This document shows, in pieces, positions 39,794-47,522 of a stretch of DNA of 64,000 nucleotides. Both the position numbers and the translations under genes were made by a program. The stretch spans positions 84,614 to 148,613 of the forward strand of contig NZ_PJBZ01000042.1 in the NCBI RefSeq assembly GCF_002835995.1, written 5' to 3'. Position 1 is the stretch's first letter. Each line of letters begins with the position of its first letter. This stretch comes from Psychromonas sp. Urea-02u-13 (GTDB lineage: Bacteria > Pseudomonadota > Gammaproteobacteria > Enterobacterales > Psychromonadaceae). The notes under the pieces were generated by a model. That model searched no databases and was not told where the DNA came from. It saw only the letters and a list, made by a program, of their open reading frames with translations.

Positions 39794-40303
39794 ATGAAAC
39801 TAATATCGAAACATCACAGTAAAAATAGACATAGTCAACGTGGCAGCATTAGCATCGAAACGGCTTTGTTATTACCCGTGCTGATCATACTAACCTTAGC
39901 TGCTGCCGATATATTCCAACTACTACGTGTTGAGCAGAAGCTTACCAACATTAATTATAATATTACCCAGATGGTCACCACCAAAAAGACCCTTGCATCA
40001 CAGCGTGAAATTGAAAAATTTCATTTCTACACAAAATTTGCACAACAGCAATTAAACCAAACCATACCGGGAGAAGCCAGCCTGGTTATTGAACGATATA
40101 GCGCAGAAAACTTACAGGTATTAACGCTGTTGCAAAGTGGAGGGGCTTGTAACCCAACTGCACCCTGGCCTGATTTACGCATTGGTACGCTCATTAGAGT
40201 GACCTTGTGTTTCCAGCCGGACCAGAGTGTTTATCAAAAATTGCCTTGGTCTATGTGGCCTGCATCAGGGTTTAAATCTCATTTTATTCAGGAAGTACAT
40301 TAA
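39794..40303 (+). CDS. tadF: TadF-like pseudopilin
   Basis: A 169-residue protein from ATG 39794 (MKLISKHHSKNRHSQRG). The pseudopilin helix reads GSISIETALLLPVLIILTLA, with its conserved Glu in the same place as in TadE. The periplasmic remainder contains two cysteines (GGACNPTAPWP and RVTLCFQPDQ) that could form a disulfide. It is typical of TadF in the order tadE-tadF-tadG. The frame is open to a TTG at 39785, which is less likely as a start. tadG begins directly after the stop. Confidence 0.83.
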   Translation: MKLISKHHSKNRHSQRGSISIETALLLPVLIILTLAAADIFQLLRVEQKLTNINYNITQMVTTKKTLASQREIEKFHFYTKFAQQQLNQTIPGEASLVIERYSAENLQVLTLLQSGGACNPTAPWPDLRIGTLIRVTLCFQPDQSVYQKLPWSMWPASGFKSHFIQEVH

Positions 40304-41686
40304 GTGAAAGGTTATCGATACAATAGCGGTTCAGTCTCGCCTATGTTTGTAATGTTGTTACTCGCAATGTTAACTTTTATGGGTGTTGTGGTAGAAACCA
40401 TTCGTATTAATATTGCCAAAAGTCGTGTTTCTGCAATAGGTGATAGCGCGCTCTATTCTGCTAGTGATAGTGATGTAGCTTACAGCGATGCGCGTCAAAT
40501 AGTGAAGAGTAACCTTTCCCATACAGATAAAAACGGGCTAAATAATGGCCAAATTTTATTACAACAGGGAGAACAGGGAAGCACGTTAACATTAACCAAC
40601 AAGTTGGATAACAGTGTAAATCTTCAAAGCTTTGAAGATCCCCAACCTAACTTAGTGGTTTCTTATCAGGCACAAACAACACAAGTCTTAACGACACTGG
40701 AGATTGCTTTTTCAATTGATGTATCGGGCTCAATGGCTGGTCCATATTTAGATCAAACCATCAAAGGCTTACATGATTTTTCAGATATAATTTTTGAACA
40801 TGAACGTAGGAATGATGCTAAAACAATTAGTATAGTGCCAGCGACTGGATACGTTAATATCGGAAATTTCCCTCATTTTTTTGATCAAAAAAGTACTCGG
40901 ATTCCACGTTCTATACGTAAGTTAGCAAGGGAGCAGAGATGGAGTTCTTTATTAAATCAAGAAATACCAGGTCGAGATAGAGATGCTTTTTGCGCTCGAT
41001 TAGACGAAAACATTGATGGCATCAATAGCCCTAGAGATATCACCGCTAACTGGATACGTAGCCTAGAAGCGGCCCCCTCTAGGCTGAAGAAATTGAAATT
41101 ACAGTACTCCGTTAAACAACCCGTCAAAAAAGAATACTCCCAAGGTACACCACTAAAAGAATATATACCCACTGGAAATCGTAATCCCTACCTAGATGGA
41201 AGGCGTGATAACCAAGGTATTTTTGATGATGTCGATTGTGGTATTAGCCAAATTCAATTGATGGATAATACTTACCAACAATTCAAAAATAGTATTAATA
41301 ATCTATATGACGAACATAATACCAATAACGCAGAAGGCGTACTTTGGGCTTGGCGAGTCTTGTCACCTAAATGGAAAGGATTATGGGATAGCAGACAACC
41401 AGATCAACCAAGAGCATATGACCTTAAAGATAATAAAAAAATAATGGTACTGTTTTCAGATGGTAAGCATCTTATTCAAACTGAAATTCGCGATCGTAAG
41501 CAGTTATTACTTTGTCGTGAAATGAAACGTCAAGGAATCATTATTTATAGCATCAATTTTGAAAGTCGTTCAGACATTGTGAGATCTTGTGCGAGCGAAG
41601 GAAAATATTATCGGGCGAGTACACGTAATATTCGCTCGGTGATGAAAAGCATTGCTCTTGCGATCAATGAAATTAGACTCGATTAA
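40304..41686 (+). CDS. tadG: TadG-like protein with von Willebrand A domain
   Basis: A 460-residue protein with a Tad-type N-terminal membrane segment (SPMFVMLLLAMLTFMGVVVE, 12-31). A vWA domain follows from about 130, with MIDAS motif DVSGSMAGP near 139-147 and the later MVLFSDGKHL strand. A long insertion containing several prolines and charged residues separates the two. TadG is thought to anchor the machine to the envelope or act as an adhesin. The start is GTG 40304, directly abutting the tadF stop. It is the last gene of the pilus operon. Confidence 0.87.
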   Translation: MKGYRYNSGSVSPMFVMLLLAMLTFMGVVVETIRINIAKSRVSAIGDSALYSASDSDVAYSDARQIVKSNLSHTDKNGLNNGQILLQQGEQGSTLTLTNKLDNSVNLQSFEDPQPNLVVSYQAQTTQVLTTLEIAFSIDVSGSMAGPYLDQTIKGLHDFSDIIFEHERRNDAKTISIVPATGYVNIGNFPHFFDQKSTRIPRSIRKLAREQRWSSLLNQEIPGRDRDAFCARLDENIDGINSPRDITANWIRSLEAAPSRLKKLKLQYSVKQPVKKEYSQGTPLKEYIPTGNRNPYLDGRRDNQGIFDDVDCGISQIQLMDNTYQQFKNSINNLYDEHNTNNAEGVLWAWRVLSPKWKGLWDSRQPDQPRAYDLKDNKKIMVLFSDGKHLIQTEIRDRKQLLLCREMKRQGIIIYSINFESRSDIVRSCASEGKYYRASTRNIRSVMKSIALAINEIRLD

Positions 41687-41725
41687 GTGTCGTAATAGTT
41701 AATTAAAACATCACATTAAATACTC

Positions 41726-41754
41726 GGCTCCTCGAATAATATACTTGAGGGGCC
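41726..41754 (+). terminator. Hairpin after the tad operon
   Basis: GGCTCCTCGA and TTGAGGGGCC form a 10-base stem with two mismatches, 40 bases after the tadG stop. There is no T-run after it, so it may be a weak or Rho-assisted terminator for the long pilus operon. Confidence 0.4.
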
Positions 41755-41855
41755 AAAACAACGATCATAAATAGAAACCGTATTCTCTGCATTAAAGCCG
41801 TAATCACCACCATTCCAGCGATCTATACCCGTTACCAATCAAGGTGCTTTATTCA

Positions 41856-41951
41856 GTCGCTAGCTCGGGTACCAAGGCAAGACGCAACATGATGACAATG
41901 GCTAGCCCTTATCAAATGTTGCAACGCAGAATTGGTTTCCGAGCTAGCGAC
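41856..41951. repeat. Large imperfect inverted repeat (MITE/REP-like) in intergenic DNA
   Basis: Two arms of about 35 bases face each other across a loop of about 25 bases. The outermost 13 bases are identical in inverted form (GTCGCTAGCTCGG). The inner parts share ACCAA and GCAACAT with several mismatches. The element lies in the 343-base gap between tadG and the convergent secreted-protein gene. No coding capacity is evident. It could fold into a long RNA hairpin or be a relic of a small mobile element. Confidence 0.65.
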
Positions 41952-42029
41952 CCGTAGGGCAAGCGATGAGGCAAACACCTTCGTTGTTAGGAAGTATTGA
42001 TTGAACTAGTTAGACCTTCAACTTCCTGC

Positions 42030-43178
42030 CTAAAATCTGTTCACCTCATCACTTGCTGAACTTTGCAACTTGAATGGTGACGGGTATAGGTGAGACGCTT
42101 GCTGACGCAATAATGTGGGATCAGGATATCTTTTATTCCATGCTTCACATCTATTTAACACCGCTTCTTTAACCAAAACATACTGTAAGTATTCCAAGCT
42201 AGAGGGGTTTAATGCCTCATTCATCTGGTAACTAATAAAACGCTTTAATAACTGTTGAGGTTGGTTCTGAGGTTCAGGGTTTAGTTGGTAATCCCCCGGT
42301 TCATTTTGTAATAAAATAGCCGGGTAGTTGACCCCATCAATGGTCAGTGGCGCAAACAGGTTAAAATAGAAATGTAGGCCAATATAATTACTGGCTAAAT
42401 CTGCATTCGAATAAATACCACTGACCCAACGGCCATAATAACTATCTTCTGTTTCCATGCCCCAAGTTACACTTTTTGCTAACGCGACTTGGTCTGAGTC
42501 CCCCTCCGCTTTGGCTTGATTAAAATGTTGATAATACTGAAAACCTTCATTAAAAAGATGGCCTAATTTATCCATGCCAATTTCAATATCGTAGAGTTTA
42601 ATGGTTGATGAGAAAATAAAATGGCTAGGATGTAAAAAGCGATGAAACCCCGCATAAGCATAAATAGTATCAAAATGGTTAGGCGCAAAGCTTGTCGCTA
42701 AACCATCTTTCATTCCCGTTGAATAGGGGGTGATATTAGTAATGTTTCCCCAAATGGCATCCTTTTTCTCTTCCGTTGCAATAGCTCGACCCACGTTTTG
42801 AGTTATTATTTTTGCAATACCCTGTTGGCTTTGTGTGAGCTGAAAATTACGCAGGTAGGGTTGTAAACCTCCTCGTAGTGATATTACCTGTTGCTCTAAC
42901 ATGGCAGCTTGGTGGTGTAGCAAGGCACGCTTAGCATTATTTAACTGTTCAATCTTAGAGGCTAAATCAACTTCTCTTTTTCTGATTTCATCTGGATAGG
43001 TTGTTCTATAATAAGCGGCCAACTTAAGGCTAAGTTGTAGTTTTTCATAGACATAACGGCTCACCTCTTCACCTGTTTCAGCAATCGGTTGAGCGGACAA
43101 AGTATACTGGTCAGTCTCCCACGCAACCGCCCGACAACTCAATAACAGGGCGGTAATCATTAATAAAAAACGGGCCAT
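42030..43178 (-). CDS. Secreted protein of unknown function
   Basis: A 382-residue protein I do not recognise. A signal peptide is clear (residues 1-19, LLMITALLLSCRAVAW). A helical region rich in Gln and Ala follows (about 65-120). Then comes a conserved-looking block with YAYAGFHRFLHPSHFIFSST and EIGMDKLGHLFNEGFQYY near 195-220, and MARKER-like aromatic segments such as TEDSYYGRWVSGIYSNADLA. The GMDKLGH motif recalls periplasmic DUF2279-type proteins, but this is weak. Its ATG overlaps the stop of the chimeric gene upstream (TAATG), which implies that it was originally coupled to the intact ketoacyl synthase gene. It is probably periplasmic. Confidence 0.6.
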   Translation of the reverse strand: MARFLLMITALLLSCRAVAWETDQYTLSAQPIAETGEEVSRYVYEKLQLSLKLAAYYRTTYPDEIRKREVDLASKIEQLNNAKRALLHHQAAMLEQQVISLRGGLQPYLRNFQLTQSQQGIAKIITQNVGRAIATEEKKDAIWGNITNITPYSTGMKDGLATSFAPNHFDTIYAYAGFHRFLHPSHFIFSSTIKLYDIEIGMDKLGHLFNEGFQYYQHFNQAKAEGDSDQVALAKSVTWGMETEDSYYGRWVSGIYSNADLASNYIGLHFYFNLFAPLTIDGVNYPAILLQNEPGDYQLNPEPQNQPQQLLKRFISYQMNEALNPSSLEYLQYVLVKEAVLNRCEAWNKRYPDPTLLRQQASHLYPSPFKLQSSASDEVNRF

Positions 43179-43993
43179 TACTCGTTAATGCGTTTGAAAA
43201 TAAGCGAGGTATTAATACCGCCAAAAGCAAAGTTATTACTCATCACGTAATCACAATCGATCTCACGTCCAGACCCTGTGATGTAATCTAAATCACCACA
43301 TTCAGGATCTACGTTTTTCAGATTAAGTGTTGGGTTAAACCAACCATCATTCATCATTTCGATAGCAACCCAAGCTTCCACCGCGCCACAAGCGCCTAAG
43401 GTATGGCCGAAGTAACTTTTTAATGAGCTAATTAGCATGCCTTTACCTAACGCACCTTCGGTAGCATTAGTTTCAGCAACATCACCACGATCAGTCGCGG
43501 TACCATGTGCCGAGACATAACCAATTTGATCAGCAGATAAATCAGCATCTTTAAGTGCCATTTCCATGCATATTTGCATGGTTTCTTTACGTGGTTGTGT
43601 CACATGGCTTGCATCGCAATTGCTGGCAAAACCCACCAGCTCAGCATAGATAGTCGCGCCACGGGCAACCGCGTGTTGGTATTCTTCAAGCACTAATGTA
43701 CCCGCACCTTCACCAATCACTAATCCATCTCTGTCTTTATCGTATGGGCTAGGCGCTGATTTAGAGTTATCGTTCTTTAAACTAGTCGCAAAAAGTGTGT
43801 CAAAAACAGCCGATTCCGTCGGGCATAGTTCTTCACCGCCACCAGCAACCATAGCCGTTTGTTGACCGTATTTAAGCGCCTCATAGGCGCCAGAAACCTC
43901 CTCTACCTTAGGCCAGTCTTTCATATGCCCAGACTCATTGGGTAAATTAATCATCAGGGTATCACCCCAATCAAATAGATAAATACGACTCAT
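43178..43993 (-). pseudogene. Chimera: HAD N terminus fused to 3' part of a beta-ketoacyl-ACP synthase
   Basis: An open frame of 271 residues. Residues 1-41 nearly copy the HAD hydrolase at 23.5-24.0 kb (FDWGDTLM and MKDWPKVEEVSGAYE), and the DNA upstream to 44019 also matches. From KYGQQTAMVAGGGEELCP onward it is the C-terminal half of a FabB/FabF-type condensing enzyme. The two catalytic histidines (SAHGTATDRGD and KSYFGHTLGACG) and NNFAFGGIN are kept, but the half with the active-site Cys is missing. HAD motifs II-IV are also missing. It is unlikely to have either activity. The join lies at a shared Tyr-Glu-x-Leu-Lys stretch, suggesting recombination at microhomology. Confidence 0.85.
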
Positions 43994-44019
43994 CATGCTC
44001 CCTGCCTATAAAGTTAAAA

Positions 44020-44100
44020 CTGCAATGTATTCATGTTACCTGAAGATGTCTTGCCAGACACAAGCTTAAAGTCGTATAAGTAATAAACATAAGCACAATC
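44020..44100. repeat. Inserted segment with short dispersed repeat between two duplicated patches
   Basis: Homology to the 24 kb locus stops at 44019 and resumes at about 44101. The intervening 80 bases include 44035-44067 (GTTACCTGAAGATGTCTTGC and onward to ACAAGCTT). This unit recurs in inverted orientation at 63777-63810 and in a diverged direct copy at 63745-63785. It looks like a small dispersed element placed where the HPP and tetR genes would be. Confidence 0.6.
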
Positions 44101-44180
44101 ACTAAAAACATTAATTAAAGCCAGCATGCATAAAGTGCAGCATAATATTCGCCTCTGTTCACTGTTATCGATTGATTAAA

Positions 44181-44926
44181 ATGCCTAATAAACTGTAAGA
44201 GAGCGACCTTTATTTACCCATTAAGAATCACTTACAAACGTTGGGTTTTGAAGTAAAAGGGGAGATAAAAGATTGTGATATTGCAGCTCAAAAAGATGAT
44301 CAGTTAATTATTATTGAGCTTAAATTAAACCTTAATATCACCCTGTTATTGCAAGCTGTGGATCGCTTTTCCCTGTCTGATATCGTCTATATCGCAATCC
44401 CTAAGCAGTGCACTTTATATAAAAAACAAAGTAAGCAGGTAAAAAAACTCATCAAGCGTTTAGGCATTGGTTTAATGATCGTGGATATACAAAAAACAGC
44501 ACAATATGTGGAAGTTGTTTTTGACCCGCAGATTACACTCCACGTATAAAAAAATGTAAACAGGCTGGTTTATTAAAAGAGTTTAATCAACGTATTGGTG
44601 ATACACAAAAAGGCGGTTCAACGAAATCTAAAGCGGGATTAACCGCTTATCGCCAACGTTGTATCCGCGTTGCTGAATACCTAAGCCAACACCCAGTAGC
44701 AAAAGGGGCTGATATTAAAAAAGCGATTGGTGAAGAATAAACGACTAATTTTTTAAGTAAAGATTATTATGGCTGGTTTGAAAAGATAGAAAGAGGGGTT
44801 TATCCATTGTCAGATAAAGGTAAAAATGAGTTGACGAAGTGGTTAATAAAATTGAATCAGGTGAGTGATAAACCTGATTCAATTTATGAGAAGCTCACAG
44901 AAAAAGACTTAAAAATAATGAAATAA
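44181..44926 (+). pseudogene. Decayed second copy of the DUF2161-like gene
   Basis: Aligned with the intact gene at 25319-26011. The copy begins ATGCCTAATAAACTG but codon 6 is TAA instead of CAA. A base is missing near 44529 (CAGGATT became CAGATT), shifting the frame, and a second CAA-to-TAA change at about 44738 stops the restored frame. The piece 44241-44549 stays open as 102 codons but lacks a credible start. The middle (about 44260-44525) differs from the intact gene at only a few positions, while the ends are roughly 75-80% alike by eye. The inferred frame ends at TAA 44926, overlapping the convergent DUF4105 gene by 18 bases. Confidence 0.85.
44852..44885. terminator. Hairpin inside the pseudogene tail, downstream of the DUF4105 gene
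   Basis: TTGAATCAGG, an 11-base loop and CCTGATTCAA make a perfect 10-bp stem followed by TTT. It lies at the 3' ends of two convergent genes and could terminate either one. It was probably acquired by the end of the decayed copy. Confidence 0.55.
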
Positions 44927-46759
44927 GGTTAATTTTGCCATCACATCTTCATCGCGCCATTGTTGATGACTAATTTTGCTTCGCAAAGCCCAGTCTGTAT
45001 CAAAAGCCCAATTCCAAGCAAGGTTAAGCTGGTTATGATAATCAACATCTGTATCTACTAACCACATTATATTGCCCGTTAATGCGATCTTATTATTGTT
45101 ATTTACCTGCCAAACGGTACCTAACTCACTGCCTAAACCTACTTCAACGCTGTTGTTAGTAATATCTCCACCATTAAGCTCAAAAGAAGCCAAAAAGTAA
45201 GCATGTAGAGCATTAGGATCACCAATTGATTTACCATATCCTCCCTGTGTAAACCAACGGCCACTGTGTTTTGAATTATCAACTTGACGGTCATAGCCGA
45301 TACGGATATTCCAAGACCAACTAGTAAATATACGATTATCAGGTGCTAATGACATCGCATCAATCAAATACAAACGCTCAATTCGGCTGTTAAGATCATT
45401 ATTAATACTTGCCTCAATATCTAAGAAACTAATTTTTGCTCCCGGAATAAATCCAGCTGATTTATCTAATAGATCATGGTATGCCAGCCGGTAAGAAAGA
45501 CTGTAACGCGTGGCGTTATCATCATAACCATTAATAGATAATCCTAAACGTGATGATGAATGACCAAGTTCGGGAGAAATTTCAGGTTGTAATGGTTGTG
45601 TAAAAGCAGAGGGTAGTTTTATTTTGCTGCGCTGAATTAATAAATTAGTTAGCCGTGGTGCGATTGATTTTCTACTTAACCCTTGATCATAAAACTCAAA
45701 ATTTAACCATTCGTAAGCCATTTCTAAAATAGAGGCCTGTTTTTGACTTGTAAAACCAGAAAGATCAACTGATTTTCCATCTTTTATATCACGTGCAGCT
45801 TGTAACTCTTGATCGGTCATTTGCTCCGAAAAATGAAATAATTTAGTCCCAAAAGCAGGCCGATAGTTAGGCTCGTCTAATAGTTGGTTGTCTCTTAATG
45901 CCGCCACGGTATCTGAAGGGATAGCATGCATCGAAAATGAGGAGGTTAAATCAAGGTCTTCTCTAGCAAGTTGCAATAAACCAAGTAATTGATAAGAGCA
46001 ATTTTCATCTATGAAATAATAATCGAAGGTCGCAAACTGTAATTCCCATAAATGTAACAGTATCAAGTCAACCTCACTGGGAGTCAATTTCAACTTATAT
46101 TCCCAAATATCACGTGATTCTAAATCATTATATTCTCGTACTTTTCGGTAATATGGCATCAAGGAGAAATTACCGGGATATTGACCAACTAACCCTTTAA
46201 ATGCATAAGTCGCTGCATTATCGTCTGCATCAGGTTCTGCTGCAAAATTAACCGCAAAAGCCACTAACTCTTTGTTGCGCGTTTGATTTTTAGCATCGAT
46301 TCTTAATAAGGTATGACCAAACATTGAAGAGGGGTTGTTCATAAAAGCAGTCGGGAACACGAGCGTAATACCTTCTGGCTCTATTACAGATTTCCATTTG
46401 TTGAATTCGACACAATTAGGATCTACCCAATCATTTTCTACTTTACTTTTTAACCAAGTAAAACGAGCTGGAAACTGACACATCGCTTGGTTTACTTGGT
46501 ATTTAGTTAACCCTTCACCATTAAAGGTATCAACAGTTGCCTGTAACTCCGCACGAGGGTCTATTTTTCCATTATCAGCAAGAAAGAAATTATGGCTATC
46601 TACTTCACTTTTCCAATCCGATAAAGTAGCTGTTCTATAATGCCCCAGTTGTAACCAATACCTATTCTGTGCAAGGTTGTCTAATGAGTAAACAGTGGCA
46701 AATAACGAAGAGGGAAAATAGATAAATAAGATTGCTAATATTTTACTTTTTATATTCAT
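44909..46759 (-). CDS. DUF4105 (Lnb N-terminal-like) outer-envelope protein
   Basis: A 616-residue exported protein. A signal peptide covers residues 1-21 (ILAILFIYFPSSLFA). The DUF4105 domain (about 110-270) has FPTAFMNNPSSMFGHTLLRI near 137-156 and FIDENCSYQLLGLL near 252. These carry the His and Cys that are catalytic in Lnb lipoprotein N-acyltransferases. The C-terminal 250 residues alternate polar and hydrophobic residues and end in an aromatic (LTLFHYF), like an outer-membrane beta-barrel. The ATG at 46759 is chosen because GAGAG precedes it; the frame extends to GTG 46768. It follows the DUF3015 gene, a common pairing in marine Gammaproteobacteria. The substrate is unknown. Confidence 0.8.
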   Translation of the reverse strand: MNIKSKILAILFIYFPSSLFATVYSLDNLAQNRYWLQLGHYRTATLSDWKSEVDSHNFFLADNGKIDPRAELQATVDTFNGEGLTKYQVNQAMCQFPARFTWLKSKVENDWVDPNCVEFNKWKSVIEPEGITLVFPTAFMNNPSSMFGHTLLRIDAKNQTRNKELVAFAVNFAAEPDADDNAATYAFKGLVGQYPGNFSLMPYYRKVREYNDLESRDIWEYKLKLTPSEVDLILLHLWELQFATFDYYFIDENCSYQLLGLLQLAREDLDLTSSFSMHAIPSDTVAALRDNQLLDEPNYRPAFGTKLFHFSEQMTDQELQAARDIKDGKSVDLSGFTSQKQASILEMAYEWLNFEFYDQGLSRKSIAPRLTNLLIQRSKIKLPSAFTQPLQPEISPELGHSSSRLGLSINGYDDNATRYSLSYRLAYHDLLDKSAGFIPGAKISFLDIEASINNDLNSRIERLYLIDAMSLAPDNRIFTSWSWNIRIGYDRQVDNSKHSGRWFTQGGYGKSIGDPNALHAYFLASFELNGGDITNNSVEVGLGSELGTVWQVNNNNKIALTGNIMWLVDTDVDYHNQLNLAWNWAFDTDWALRSKISHQQWRDEDVMAKLTLFHYF

Positions 46760-46771
46760 ATCTCTCACAAT

Positions 46772-46797
46772 AAAAAAGCCCCGTTTGGGGCCTTATT
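46772..46797 (-). terminator. Intrinsic terminator after the DUF3015 gene
   Basis: On the minus strand AAGGCCCC, an AAAC loop and GGGGCTT are followed by a run of T. It lies 25 bases after the DUF3015 stop and just before the DUF4105 start. Partial read-through would be needed for both genes to be co-expressed. Confidence 0.8.
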
Positions 46798-46821
46798 ATA
46801 AGTTTAGTGAAATTAACTAAA

Positions 46822-47301
46822 TTATAATGTGTATGTTGCTAATGCTACGTTATTAGACATTAAGCTATTTAGGTTTTCTAGAACAGCTTGTGAAGTGACG
46901 TTTTCAGACGTAAATACTTCAGAGAAGTTTCCTTGTGCAACTTCATTAAATGTAGCTTGATCTTGCTCAGCAACACCCCAAACAGTAGCAAGTGTAGACA
47001 AAGTTTCACCTTCGCCTTTAGACATATCACGTGCAAGGTTATCCATATTGCCATCAATAAATAGCGCTAGTTTTTCTGATGATGTTACAGGACCTGTTCC
47101 GTCACAACCTAATGTACCAAAAGTAATACCAAACGTTTGGTTGCCTGAAGTACCGTTCGTTGTAGCACCAAGTACTTTAACGACTTTACCTTCTTGTCCA
47201 GCAAATACCATTGAACCTAAACCACAACCAATGTCTTGATCAGCCATAACGCTAGTGAAAGGTAGTAAAGAGATTGCTGCTACTGCGATTAGTTTTTTCA
47301 T
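46822..47301 (-). CDS. DUF3015 periplasmic protein
   Basis: A 159-residue exported protein. A signal peptide covers residues 1-20 (AISLLPFTSVMA, cleaved before DQDIGCG). The mature part has the DUF3015 pattern: GCGLGSMVFAGQEG, then ATTNGTSGNQTFGITFGTLGC. The two cysteines probably form a disulfide. The C-terminal half is helical and polar. Its function is not established. It is strongly expressed-looking (good ribosome site AAGGATTT) and is followed by a strong terminator before the DUF4105 gene. Confidence 0.85.
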   Translation of the reverse strand: MKKLIAVAAISLLPFTSVMADQDIGCGLGSMVFAGQEGKVVKVLGATTNGTSGNQTFGITFGTLGCDGTGPVTSSEKLALFIDGNMDNLARDMSKGEGETLSTLATVWGVAEQDQATFNEVAQGNFSEVFTSENVTSQAVLENLNSLMSNNVALATYTL

Positions 47302-47349
47302 TTAAATAAATCCTTATTTTAAAATAATATTAACGTATACATGAATAAC

Positions 47350-47379
47350 CATGATACCGCATGATACCGCATGATACCA
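47350..47379. repeat. Tandem 10-bp repeat
   Basis: CATGATACCG occurs twice in full, with a third partial copy (CATGATACCA) after it and a related CATGATACC start, giving about three units in 30 bases. It lies in the 221-base AT-rich gap upstream of the DUF3015 gene. The spacing is about one helical turn. Confidence 0.7.
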
Positions 47380-47522
47380 AAGAATACTAAAATAAATATA
47401 ATTAATTGAGTCTGTCGTTATTGTGAACATAAATTAATATAACTATCATTTAAGTAATTGTTTTCATAATGAATATTAGTATACTTTCAAATGAAATATG
47501 GTTGATATTTGATCACTGTACA

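Noticed and set aside
44241..44549. 102-codon open frame as a real small gene
   Set aside because: It is the middle of the decayed DUF2161 copy, opened only by the flanking lesions, without its own start signal.
47350..47379. Possible CRISPR-like repeat
   Set aside because: The units are 10 bases with no spacers and no cas genes nearby.
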